From the NCBI GenBank assembly GCA_022447065.1, contig JAKUUM010000015.1, positions 1-45,239 of the forward strand: DNA of 45,239 nucleotides, read 5' to 3'. Both the position numbers and the translations under genes were made by a program. The first letter of the stretch is position 1; every line of letters starts with the position of its first letter. Below are positions 17,729-26,023 of the stretch, one piece after another. The notes beneath the pieces were generated by a model, which searched no databases, had not been told where the DNA came from, and saw only the letters and a program-made list of their open reading frames with translations. The stretch comes from SAR86 cluster bacterium. GTDB lineage: Bacteria; Pseudomonadota; Gammaproteobacteria; Magnimaribacterales; Magnimaribacteraceae.

Positions 17729-18754
17729 TTACAAACTAGACGAGGAGTTTATTTTATGGAGTAATTCGATTACTTCTTCAGGTTTTATATCAATTAAACT
17801 CTGATGATATCCCTGAAATCCCGATCCAGTTCTAACTTTGCTGTATCCTTCATTTTTCCTTAAAACCTTAGCTATGTCACTTAGAGGAGGAGTAAATGCT
17901 GGAGAAGAAGGTCCAAAAAGTGCAACTAATTTTGCACCTACAGAAGCAGCAATATGCATAAGCCCTGAGTCGTTGGTTAGTACCAACTTTGAACTTGAGA
18001 TCAGGTCTATAGAATCTTCAATTTTAGTCCTTCCAATTAAATTGAAAAGCCCTAAGTGTTTGCCTAACCTCTCCTCTATTTCTAGTCCAACTGGAATGTC
18101 ATTTGATGAACCCAGAAATAAGACTTGCCAATTTTTTGACAAGTATTCATTAGCGACTTCGGCAAAGTATTCCGCCGGCCACCTTTTAGACGGGCCAAAT
18201 TCAGCCCCTGGGCAAAAAGCAATTAAAGGTTCATTTAAATTGATGCTATGTTTTGTTGCTACAGCTAACAAATTTTCTTTTTCTACTCTAAGGCTTGGGT
18301 TTGGTATCAAAGAAGGAAAACTGTCTTGCTTTCCTAATGCTAAGGCAACGAACCTATCAACCATCCTGGGAAACTGATCTTTGTTTAATATTCTTAGATC
18401 ATTGATCAAGAAGTACCTCATTTCCCCTCTCCAGCCAGTTCTTAAGGGTATTTTTGCGAAAAAAGGAACCAAAGAAGATTTTAGAGAATTAGGTAAAATT
18501 ATCGCTTGGTCATAGTTCTTTTTCTTTAGGTCAGAACCGATCCGTATTCTCTCTTTCAATTTCACTTGCCCATGATTAAATGGAAGAAGCATAGTTTCTG
18601 AAACTTCATCCATTCTCTTAAAAATATTGATAGTCCAATCCGGTGACAAAACATCAATTACTGCCGCTTCAAATTTTGAATGGATTGTCTTAAAAAGGCT
18701 CTGAGCCATAACAGAATCCCCAACCCAAGAAGGTCCTACAATTAATATTTTCAT
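17729..18754 (-). CDS. waaF: ADP-heptose:LPS heptosyltransferase II
   Basis: The 341-residue protein is a GT9 heptosyltransferase. Landmarks are the N-terminal ILIVGPSWVGDSVMAQSLF, FCPGAEFGPSKRWP for ADP-heptose binding and LTNDSGLMHIAA with KLVALFGPSSP. These fit WaaF better than WaaC. It adds the second heptose of the inner core. It lies 12 bases after ilvE and immediately before waaG. waaC, needed for the first heptose and usually beside it, is not in this window. Confidence 0.93.
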   Translation of the reverse strand: MKILIVGPSWVGDSVMAQSLFKTIHSKFEAAVIDVLSPDWTINIFKRMDEVSETMLLPFNHGQVKLKERIRIGSDLKKKNYDQAIILPNSLKSSLVPFFAKIPLRTGWRGEMRYFLINDLRILNKDQFPRMVDRFVALALGKQDSFPSLIPNPSLRVEKENLLAVATKHSINLNEPLIAFCPGAEFGPSKRWPAEYFAEVANEYLSKNWQVLFLGSSNDIPVGLEIEERLGKHLGLFNLIGRTKIEDSIDLISSSKLVLTNDSGLMHIAASVGAKLVALFGPSSPAFTPPLSDIAKVLRKNEGYSKVRTGSGFQGYHQSLIDIKPEEVIELLHKINSSSSL

Positions 18755-18766
18755 TTAGCTAGAACT

Positions 18767-19690
18767 TTAACTTTCTACAGGAGTATGCCAGTCTAGATTT
18801 ACTGTTCGTTTGCCTCTTACTTGATCAAGGTAAGTCTTTTGAAGTTTTTCAGTTATAGGTCCTCTAATACCATCTGAGATGGTCTTATTGTCTACAGAAT
18901 TGATTGGTACAACTTCAACTGCAGTACCGGTGAAGAAAGCTTCATCACAATTTAAAACTTCTTCCAATTTTATCTTCCTTTCCTCAAAATCTATATTCAA
19001 TTCTTGAGCTAAATGAATAATGGTTCTTCTAGTAATTCCATCTAAACTAGCGTCTAAGTCAGGAGTTACTAGTTTATTATCTTTTACCATAAAGAAGTTT
19101 TCTCCAGTTCCTTCAGCGACAAAATCATCTGTATCGAGCATGAGAGCTTCTTCAAAGCCTTGTTCTATAGCTTCATTAAGAGCAACTATTGATTGAACAT
19201 AGTTACCGTTAACCTTAGCCAAAGCTACCTTGTTACCGACCTGTCTTCTAAGAGAAGAAACCTTAACACTAATACCTTTTTCTTGGGCTTCAGGATGCAT
19301 GTAAGAAGGCCACTCCCAAGCAGCCACCATTGTATGAACACTTAGATTGTCTGCCCTTATTCCCATGCCTTCTGAACCATAGAAACACATGGGTCTTATA
19401 TAAGATTCTTTTAAACGATTATGGGAAACAATTCTTGTTTGAGCTTCATTAAGTTCTTCATCTGAGAAAGGAATAGCAAGACTTACAGTTTCCGCAGATT
19501 TAAATAATCGATTTGTGTGATCATTAAGTCGAAAGATAGAAGTTCCATTTGGAGTTGAATAAGCTCTAACGCCTTCAAAAACTCCTAGGCCATAATGAAG
19601 AGTATGGGTTAATACATGAATTTTAGCTTTTTTCCAATCAACTAATTCTCCGTCCAACCAGATAAAGCCATCTAAATCTGCAAAGTTCAT
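18767..19690 (-). CDS. ilvE: Branched-chain amino acid aminotransferase
   Basis: The 307-residue class IV aminotransferase has the BCAT features THTLHYGLGVFEGVRAY, IRPMCFYG and the PLP lysine K159 in LAKVNGNYVQS. EGTGENFFMV and the FFTGTAVEV segment near residue 250 follow. It performs the last step of valine, leucine and isoleucine synthesis. It is the first gene of the long minus-strand LPS operon; ilvE followed by waaF is the known Pseudomonas-type order. A weak purine-rich stretch (AAAGA) precedes the ATG at 19690. Confidence 0.93.
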   Translation of the reverse strand: MNFADLDGFIWLDGELVDWKKAKIHVLTHTLHYGLGVFEGVRAYSTPNGTSIFRLNDHTNRLFKSAETVSLAIPFSDEELNEAQTRIVSHNRLKESYIRPMCFYGSEGMGIRADNLSVHTMVAAWEWPSYMHPEAQEKGISVKVSSLRRQVGNKVALAKVNGNYVQSIVALNEAIEQGFEEALMLDTDDFVAEGTGENFFMVKDNKLVTPDLDASLDGITRRTIIHLAQELNIDFEERKIKLEEVLNCDEAFFTGTAVEVVPINSVDNKTISDGIRGPITEKLQKTYLDQVRGKRTVNLDWHTPVES

Positions 19691-19752
19691 TAATCTTTCT
19701 TTGTAAACCTTATTTCAAATTTATTATCTCATGTTAAAAGCTAGCAAAACTA

Positions 19753-19777
19753 TATAATAAACCCTTTTTAAGGGTTT
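19753..19777 (+). promoter_or_regulatory. -10 box followed by a perfect hairpin in the algC leader
   Basis: TATAAT at 19753-19758 is followed directly by a perfect inverted repeat: 8-base arms AAACCCTT and AAGGGTTT with a 3-base TTT loop (19759-19777). A U-rich tract then runs to the ATG at 19787. The arrangement resembles a small intrinsic terminator or attenuator placed between promoter and start codon. No purine-rich ribosome-binding site precedes the ATG. It could alternatively shield the start region, or act on readthrough from the opposite side. Confidence 0.45.
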
Positions 19778-19786
19778 CTTTCTTTT

Positions 19787-21154
19787 ATGGACTTAAATGC
19801 AAATATCTTTAGAGCCTACGATATTAGGGGTATTGCATACAAAGATCTTACTCAAGAAATAGTTACCCTTATTGGTCAAGGACTAGGGAGTGATTGTTTA
19901 GAGAAGGGAAATAGTTCATTAGTGATTGCCAGAGATGGAAGAAACTCAAGTCCAGATATATTCGAATGGATAAGTCTTGGTATTAAATCTACTGGCTGTA
20001 ACATAATAAATATAGGGGTTGTCCCAACACCTCTTTTATATTTTGCAACTCATAAATTGGCTTCTTCAAGCGGCGTCATGATTACAGGCAGCCACAATCC
20101 TGGAGACTACAATGGATTTAAGATTGTTCGAGATAAAAGAAGTATCTCTGGAGAGGCTATTCAAGATCTACGACTTAAAATCATTAAGAAAGACTTCCAG
20201 AAAGGCGTAGGTTCAGAAGAAAAAGTAAATGTAAAAGATACGTATATTGGAGAATTAACTAAGCACATCAATCTCAGAAGACCAATTAAAGTAGCAATAG
20301 ATTGTGGAAATGGTGTCGCTAGCGTTATTGCTCAAGAAGTATATGAGAACTTAGGATGTGAAGTACTGCCTCTTTTCTGCGAATTAGATGGAAATTTCCC
20401 TAACCACCACCCCGATCCATCAAGACCAGAGAATCTAAAAGATTTAAAAGAGGCTGTTATAGATAAAAAGTTTGAAATTGGTTTGGCATTTGATGGAGAT
20501 GCTGACAGATTAGGGATTGTTTCCAAGAAAGGAGATATTATTTTTCCTGACATGCAAATGATTATATTTTCTAGATCAATTCTTAAAAAAAATAGAGATG
20601 CGAAGATAGTTTTTGATGTTAAATGCTCAAAGCTTCTCGCTGAGGCTATTACTGAAAGTGAAGGTATTCCAATTATGTCTAAAACAGGTCATTCGCATAT
20701 TAAAGACCGTATTTTTAAAGAAAACGCTTTGTTAGGAGGAGAAATGAGCGGTCATATCTTTTTCAACGACAAATGGCCAGGTTTCGATGATGGTATTTAT
20801 GCAGGGGCTAGAATGCTAGAAATTCTCTCTAAATTCTCTCAAGATGAAGATATTTTCTCAGATTTGCCTAAATTAGTTTCTACACCTGAAATAAATATTA
20901 AAACCACTGACGAGGAAAAATTTCATATAGTTGAAGAGTTTATTGCTACATCTAATTTCAAAAACTCTAAATCTATAAAAATAGATGGGGTGAGGGTCGA
21001 ATTTGAAAATGGTTGGGGTTTATTAAGAGCTTCAAATACTAGTCCTAATTTAGTTTTAAGATTTGAAGCAAATTCAAAAGAAGATTTAGAATCCATCAAA
21101 GATAGTTTTAGACAAACTCTTCAAAGAATCAGACCTAACTTAGGGAGATTCTAA
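19787..21154 (+). CDS. algC: Phosphomannomutase/phosphoglucomutase (AlgC/PMM-PGM family)
   Basis: The 455-residue protein is an alpha-D-phosphohexomutase. The phosphoserine loop is MITGSHNP (Ser102), the metal loop is FDGDADRLG (D236, D238, D240) and the sugar-binding loop is GEMSGH near residue 320. The N-terminal FRAYDIRG is typical of the AlgC/ManB group. It interconverts 6- and 1-phosphates of mannose or glucose and so supplies nucleotide-sugar synthesis for LPS. It is followed by an argB remnant and slmA, matching the gammaproteobacterial algC-argB neighbourhood. Substrate preference (Man or Glc) is uncertain. Confidence 0.9.
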   Translation: MDLNANIFRAYDIRGIAYKDLTQEIVTLIGQGLGSDCLEKGNSSLVIARDGRNSSPDIFEWISLGIKSTGCNIINIGVVPTPLLYFATHKLASSSGVMITGSHNPGDYNGFKIVRDKRSISGEAIQDLRLKIIKKDFQKGVGSEEKVNVKDTYIGELTKHINLRRPIKVAIDCGNGVASVIAQEVYENLGCEVLPLFCELDGNFPNHHPDPSRPENLKDLKEAVIDKKFEIGLAFDGDADRLGIVSKKGDIIFPDMQMIIFSRSILKKNRDAKIVFDVKCSKLLAEAITESEGIPIMSKTGHSHIKDRIFKENALLGGEMSGHIFFNDKWPGFDDGIYAGARMLEILSKFSQDEDIFSDLPKLVSTPEINIKTTDEEKFHIVEEFIATSNFKNSKSIKIDGVRVEFENGWGLLRASNTSPNLVLRFEANSKEDLESIKDSFRQTLQRIRPNLGRF

Positions 21155-21156
21155 TT

Positions 21157-21297
21157 ATGTCAAAAACTAGAAAACAGGCTGAGAATATTTGTTCAGGTGT
21201 TAGCAAGTGTCTTATTATCAATGGAAGGCTGGATCATTCTGTACTATTAGAAATTTTAACTGATGAAGGTGTTGGAGCTCTAATTTCTTCAGACTAA
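21157..21297 (+). pseudogene. argB: 3' remnant of argB (N-acetylglutamate kinase)
   Basis: A 46-codon frame starts two bases after the algC stop. Its residues 13-44 (SGVSKCLIINGRLDHSVLLE, then ILTDEGVGALI) match the C-terminus of N-acetylglutamate kinase, which in Pseudomonas-type ArgB ends with [20 protein letters not shown] and a TDSGVGTLIS tail. argB follows algC in Pseudomonas, so the position also fits. About 250 upstream codons, including the whole nucleotide- and substrate-binding core, are absent, so kinase activity is impossible. The ATG may simply be an internal methionine codon of the old gene. Comparison sequences are from memory. Confidence 0.8.
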
Positions 21298-21302
21298 TCG
21301 AC

Positions 21303-21887
21303 ATGGAAAAATTAAAACCTCGACAACTAGATATAATGCAGAATTTGGCCAAAATGCTTGAAGCTAAAGGACCTGTAAAAGTAACAACAGCTTCGTTAGC
21401 TCGAGAATGTGGTATTACTGAGGCTGCAATTTACAGACACTTTCCTAGCAAGAAGAAGATATACGAAGGCTTAGTAGAGTTTTGTGAACAAAGTCTTTTC
21501 GATTTGATTGGTGATATCAATTCAAGTAAAGACCCTTATTTGAAAAAAGTTTCTAGGATTATGATCTTATTAGTATCATTTAGTGAGAAGAATCCTGGAT
21601 TGGCGAGATTGTTAACCAGGGAAGCTTTCTCGGTTGAAGAAGCTTCTCTTGATGATAGGATTAAACAAATGTTTTCCAAAATAGAATTACAAATAAAACA
21701 AAATCTTCAAAAATATGAACAAGAAACTAAAAAGAAATTAGCTATGCCTTCGGCTTCTAGTGCAAACCTTTTGCTAGCCTTTGTGGAAGGGGTAATCCAA
21801 CAGTTTGTTAGATCTGGATTTAGCGAAAAACCTTCTCTAAGGATTTCTGATCAGGTTAAATTCTTATCTGAATCATTGGTAAAATAA
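21303..21887 (+). CDS. slmA: Nucleoid occlusion factor, TetR family
   Basis: The 194-residue protein has an N-terminal TetR helix-turn-helix (ITEAAIYRHFPSKKKIYEGL) and a C-terminal ligand/dimer domain with FSEKNPGLARLLT and FVEGVIQQFVRSGF, closely resembling SlmA. SlmA binds chromosomal sites and blocks FtsZ assembly over the nucleoid. It begins five bases after the argB remnant and ends one base before the convergent mrcA stop. In enterics slmA follows dut; here dut is not seen. Confidence 0.87.
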   Translation: MEKLKPRQLDIMQNLAKMLEAKGPVKVTTASLARECGITEAAIYRHFPSKKKIYEGLVEFCEQSLFDLIGDINSSKDPYLKKVSRIMILLVSFSEKNPGLARLLTREAFSVEEASLDDRIKQMFSKIELQIKQNLQKYEQETKKKLAMPSASSANLLLAFVEGVIQQFVRSGFSEKPSLRISDQVKFLSESLVK

Positions 21888-24239
21888 CTATTCAGGAAGA
21901 TACTCTTCCAGGAAATATTCAAATAGTGAATTTCTAGAGTTACTTTCAGATCTCAAACCTGTTTTCCGATCTACTTTGATACTTACTAGCCCGTCTGGGA
22001 GTTGACTCTTGTTTTTCGGTAAACCTTCTAAACTAGGTTTCATAAAGTCTATCCAGATGGGTAAAGCTGTAGAACTACCAAATTCCCTATTACCTAAACT
22101 TTTAGGTTGGTCAAAGCCTACCCAGACAGAAACTACTAAAGAATCATTAAAACCTGTAAACCAAGTACTCTCTGCTTCATTAGTAGTACCAGTTTTTCCA
22201 GCTAAGTCCGATCTTTCTAATTCAGATACTTTTCTTGCCGTTCCTCTTTTTGCGGCTTCCTGAAGAATGTCTTTTATGATGAAAGCTATTCTAGGATCAA
22301 TAACCTGTTTCTTTTCATTTTCTTTCTTTTCGAAAATTATTTCTCCAAATCTGTCTACTATCTTTGAAATAAAATAAGGTTCTATTGATTTTCCTCCGTT
22401 TGCGAAAACGCTATAAGCTGAAGCATTCTTCAGAGGGCTTAGTGTAGCTGTCCCCAGGGCAAGGGACAGATCTGAAGGAAGAGAGTTAATTGAAAACCCG
22501 AAATTCTCAGAATATTTTCTTACTTTTTCAATTCCTACTTCTCTTAATAATCTAATAGAAACAAGATTCCTACTTTGCAATAAACCTTCTCTCAATCTAG
22601 TTGGACCATAAAATCTTCCACTCGCGTTTCTAGGTCTCCATTTGTCTTCCAAAGCCTTATCCTCAAATACTATTGGAGCATCATTGATCAAAGTAGCTGC
22701 TGTAAAACCAGCCTCAAGTGCTGAAGCATAAAGAAAAGGCTTGTAATTAGATCCCAATAGGGGAGAAGACTGAGTTGCTCTATCAAACTTACTCAGAAAA
22801 AAATCGTAACCACCAACTAAAGCTTTTACACCGCCAGTGTGAGGATCCATAGCAACCAGAGACCCTTGCACGTCAGGAATTTGAGTAAGAGATAGACTTG
22901 ATGTTACTTTATCTCTTTCCAGCCAAATTAAGTCTCCTTCTCTAATAAAATCTGCATATGACTTAGGTTTTAACCCCCTCTGATCTTCATTGATATAAGG
23001 TCTTGCCCAGCCAAGATCAGTTGACCAGGCTAATTGATGGGTAGTTCTGTCACCCGAAACTACTATTAATTCTTTATCTGAGGAAATAACTATTACTGGA
23101 AATTGATTATCTGTAGTCGTTAAATTATTTAATAAACTGTAAACACTTTCTAAAGGTTCTTCTTCAGGAATTTCAGATATACCTATTGGAAGGATATTAC
23201 TAGAATTAATTAAATCTAAACGAAGTTCAAGATTTTGAATAAAGAAATCTTCTGGAAATAAACTTAAAAAATTTTCAGGGGTTCTAAAACCATGTCTTTT
23301 ATCATAATCTTCCAAACCGTTCTTTAAGGCATCAACTGCATTATTCTGTAATGTGGAGTCTAAGGTTGTATATACCGCCAGGCCATCTATATAAGCATCT
23401 AACCCATATTCATTAATCATAAAACGTCTAATAGTTTCAGAAACATAGAGTGCATCTACTTCCGATACTAATCCATGATAAGAAGCAGATACAGGGGCTT
23501 GAATAGATAAGTCATATTGCTCTTTGTATATATAACCCAAATTCAGCATCCTCATTAATATCCAGTTCCTTCTAATTAATGCCCTTCTAGGATTAACCAA
23601 AGGATTCATGGAAGAAGGCGCTTTGGGCAAACCCGCAATCATTGCCCATTGAGCTAAATTTAAGTCCTCTATAGATGCTCCATAGTAAACTTCACTGGCT
23701 GAAGCAATTCCATAAGCTCTATTTCCTAGAAATATTCGGTTGACATAGAACTCAAAGATTTCTTCTTTTGTATAAATACTTTCTAGCCTGTAAGCAAGAA
23801 AAATATCTTTGATCTTCCTGAATAAATTAACATCTCTTCCGGTGAGGTAATTTCCTGCTACTTGCATAGTTATAGTACTTCCCCCACCTTGAACTTCACC
23901 AGAAATTAATAATCTAAAAACTGATCTAATGAGAGCCGAATAACTAACTCCTGAGTGGTTAAAAAAATCATCATCTTCTGCAGCAAGAACAGCTTTTACA
24001 AAATATGGCGGTATGTCTGGAAAATCTAAAGCTGATCTTCTCTTTTCTCCAAACTCTCCTATTAATTTTTTGTCGGCTGTAAAGATTTTAAGGGGTATTT
24101 GTAGCTGTATATCTCTTATTTCTTCAGCCTCCGGAAGTTTTTCTGAAATATACAGGTTTAAGCTACTGAGTGCTGCTAGTAAACAGGCCATCAAAAGGAA
24201 AAAAATCTTGAAGTAAAAATTATTAATTAAATTTTTCAT
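21888..24239 (-). CDS. mrcA: Penicillin-binding protein 1A, bifunctional
   Basis: The 783-residue protein begins with a membrane anchor (about 10-30). A GT51 glycosyltransferase domain follows, with AAEDDDFFNHSG (E88) and GGGSTITMQVAGN. After a linker comes the transpeptidase domain with SxxK as SNYK (S497, K500), SxN in LLQSRNLVS, and KTGT in LAGKTGTTNEAES. It polymerises and cross-links peptidoglycan in the periplasm. It is divergent from aroK, as in other Gammaproteobacteria, but the pilMNOPQ operon usually found between them is absent. Length is slightly under the usual 800-850 residues. Confidence 0.95.
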   Translation of the reverse strand: MKNLINNFYFKIFFLLMACLLAALSSLNLYISEKLPEAEEIRDIQLQIPLKIFTADKKLIGEFGEKRRSALDFPDIPPYFVKAVLAAEDDDFFNHSGVSYSALIRSVFRLLISGEVQGGGSTITMQVAGNYLTGRDVNLFRKIKDIFLAYRLESIYTKEEIFEFYVNRIFLGNRAYGIASASEVYYGASIEDLNLAQWAMIAGLPKAPSSMNPLVNPRRALIRRNWILMRMLNLGYIYKEQYDLSIQAPVSASYHGLVSEVDALYVSETIRRFMINEYGLDAYIDGLAVYTTLDSTLQNNAVDALKNGLEDYDKRHGFRTPENFLSLFPEDFFIQNLELRLDLINSSNILPIGISEIPEEEPLESVYSLLNNLTTTDNQFPVIVISSDKELIVVSGDRTTHQLAWSTDLGWARPYINEDQRGLKPKSYADFIREGDLIWLERDKVTSSLSLTQIPDVQGSLVAMDPHTGGVKALVGGYDFFLSKFDRATQSSPLLGSNYKPFLYASALEAGFTAATLINDAPIVFEDKALEDKWRPRNASGRFYGPTRLREGLLQSRNLVSIRLLREVGIEKVRKYSENFGFSINSLPSDLSLALGTATLSPLKNASAYSVFANGGKSIEPYFISKIVDRFGEIIFEKKENEKKQVIDPRIAFIIKDILQEAAKRGTARKVSELERSDLAGKTGTTNEAESTWFTGFNDSLVVSVWVGFDQPKSLGNREFGSSTALPIWIDFMKPSLEGLPKNKSQLPDGLVSIKVDRKTGLRSESNSRNSLFEYFLEEYLPE

Positions 24240-24259
24240 CTATCTAATGTCAATTGTAT

Positions 24260-24286
24260 TCGACAATCCTAAGGTAAAGATATAAT
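24260..24286 (+). promoter_or_regulatory. Promoter for aroK, probably giving a leaderless transcript
   Basis: TCGACA at 24260-24265 (one mismatch to TTGACA) and TATAAT at 24281-24286 are separated by 15 bases, slightly short. The expected transcription start, six to eight bases after the -10, falls at or next to the ATG at 24293. No ribosome-binding site could fit in such a leader. Confidence 0.5.
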
Positions 24287-24292
24287 AAGCTT

Positions 24293-24799
24293 ATGCGTAT
24301 ATTTATAGTGGGTCCTATGGCTTCAGGCAAGTCAACTTTAGGAAAAAAACTTGCCCAAAAATTACAAATAGATTTTATAGATACGGACAAGGAAATCGAA
24401 AAAAAAGCGGGTGCAGATATTTCTTGGATCTTTGAGGTTGAAGGTGAAGAAGGTTTTAGAGAAAGAGAAAAAAAAGCTCTTCGAGAATCTTCAGAGAAAG
24501 ACAACGTAGTAATATCCACAGGTGGAGGAGCGGTAATGGCCTCAGAGAACAGAAAGTTAATGAGTTCTCAAGGTAAAGTAATTTACCTTAAAACCCCTAT
24601 ACAACTACAACTCGATAGAACTTTAAGGGACCAAAGCAGACCCTTACTTGGTGAAGGAGATAAGGAAAAAACTATAAGAGCTCTTAAAAAAGAAAGAGAT
24701 CCTCTTTATAGAGAAATAGCTTGTATAACAATTGAACAGAAAGAAAAAAATAACTATCAAATCCTACAAGAAATACTAGATAAATTAAACAGGAAGTAA
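24293..24799 (+). CDS. aroK: Shikimate kinase
   Basis: The 168-residue protein has the Walker A motif GPMASGKST (residues 7-15), the shikimate-binding DTDKEIE and GFREREKKAL, the STGGGAV loop and the lid RDQSRPLL. It phosphorylates shikimate at O3 in the chorismate pathway. It is the first gene of aroK-aroB, with one base between the two. A near-consensus promoter ends at 24286, so the ATG may be at or next to the 5' end of the mRNA. Confidence 0.95.
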   Translation: MRIFIVGPMASGKSTLGKKLAQKLQIDFIDTDKEIEKKAGADISWIFEVEGEEGFREREKKALRESSEKDNVVISTGGGAVMASENRKLMSSQGKVIYLKTPIQLQLDRTLRDQSRPLLGEGDKEKTIRALKKERDPLYREIACITIEQKEKNNYQILQEILDKLNRK

Positions 24800-24800
24800 G

Positions 24801-25898
24801 ATGGGAATAAGTAGCGTAAGAATTGAATTAGAAAAAGATTCATATGACGTCCTTATTGGAAATAATTTTCTTGAAAGAAAACTTTTCAAAGATTTAGTTG
24901 TAAATAGAGAAGTAATGCTTGTCTATGACAAAAATTTAGACTCTGCAGAAATAAAAGATACTCAATCTGCTTATTTAAACTTAGGGGCAACTGTAAGTGT
25001 CTCTGTAGGAATTGAGGCGACTGAAGAAAATAAATCTTATAGATCTTTGAATGAAATACAGAATTTGTTAATTGAAAATGAATTCAGTAGAGACTGTCTC
25101 TTAGTTGGCTTTGGGGGTGGAATAATTTGTGATCTTACTGGATTTGCTGCTGCCACCTTTCTAAGAGGAGTTGATTTCATTCTAATACCTACCAGTCTTC
25201 TAGCTCAAGTAGATGCTTCAGTAGGGGGAAAAACAGCTATTAATCATCCCAAAGGTAAAAATTTGATTGGTTCTTTTCATCAACCAAAAAGGGTATTTAT
25301 TGAGACGGCATATCTATCCACTCTGCCAGAAAGGGAGATTAGGAGCGGTCTAGTTGAGATGATAAAACATGGGCTTATCATCGATAAAAACTATTTTGAT
25401 TGGATAGAAGAAAATGTAGATTCTATTATCAAGTTAAACGAATCAATAATCATTGAAGCCATCAAAAGATCAGTAGAAATAAAATCGAACATTGTAGCAA
25501 TGGACGAAAAGGAATTAGGAATAAGGGCATTGTTAAATTTTGGTCACACCTTTGGGCATGCTCTTGAATTAATTGGTGGGTACAAGGACTATAACCATGG
25601 AGAAGCAGTAGCTTTGGGCATACTTTCTGCCTCTAAATTATCTCAAATGACCGAAAATCTTTCTGAAGAAGAAATAGGAAGAATTCATTCACTCTTTATA
25701 AAAGCAGCCATTGGTACTAAAACGATTAAAGAGATAAATCCTGAAGACCTCTATGCTGCCATGCAATCAGACAAGAAAAAACAAGGTAAGAATCTTAATT
25801 TCATTGTTCTCGAACAAATTGGTAAAGCAAAGAAAGTCAGTAATTTAAAGAAGGAAATAGTCCTAGAGGCTATCAAAAATAGTCTTTTACCAGCTTAA
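24801..25898 (+). CDS. aroB: 3-dehydroquinate synthase
   Basis: The 365-residue protein shows the NAD-binding GFGGGIICDLTGFAAATFLRG core, the LIPTSLLAQVDASVGGKTAIN segment and the zinc/active-site region LVEMIKHG, NFGHTFGHALE and NHGEAVALG. It converts DAHP to 3-dehydroquinate, the second chorismate-pathway step. It is cotranscribed with aroK. Length is normal for the family. Confidence 0.96.
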   Translation: MGISSVRIELEKDSYDVLIGNNFLERKLFKDLVVNREVMLVYDKNLDSAEIKDTQSAYLNLGATVSVSVGIEATEENKSYRSLNEIQNLLIENEFSRDCLLVGFGGGIICDLTGFAAATFLRGVDFILIPTSLLAQVDASVGGKTAINHPKGKNLIGSFHQPKRVFIETAYLSTLPEREIRSGLVEMIKHGLIIDKNYFDWIEENVDSIIKLNESIIIEAIKRSVEIKSNIVAMDEKELGIRALLNFGHTFGHALELIGGYKDYNHGEAVALGILSASKLSQMTENLSEEEIGRIHSLFIKAAIGTKTIKEINPEDLYAAMQSDKKKQGKNLNFIVLEQIGKAKKVSNLKKEIVLEAIKNSLLPA

Positions 25899-26023
25899 CT
25901 TCAGTAAATTAGCTTTAAAAGGTAGAATTACTGTTCTACTAGTCGGATAACCAAATTTTTATAATTTTTAGGCAATTGGTTGCTGTAAAATCTATTGCCC
26001 TTTTAAAATTAGTATCTTTTTAG

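Noticed and set aside
17838-18377. 179-codon open frame on the plus strand inside waaF
   Set aside because: It lies entirely antisense to waaF, whose motifs are intact, and its translation shows no recognisable domain. It is a mirror effect of codon usage.
25960-25991. Promoter for gltB (TATAAT at 25960 or TAAAAT at 25986)
   Set aside because: Neither has a convincing -35 at suitable spacing, and A+T-rich DNA gives such hexamers by chance.
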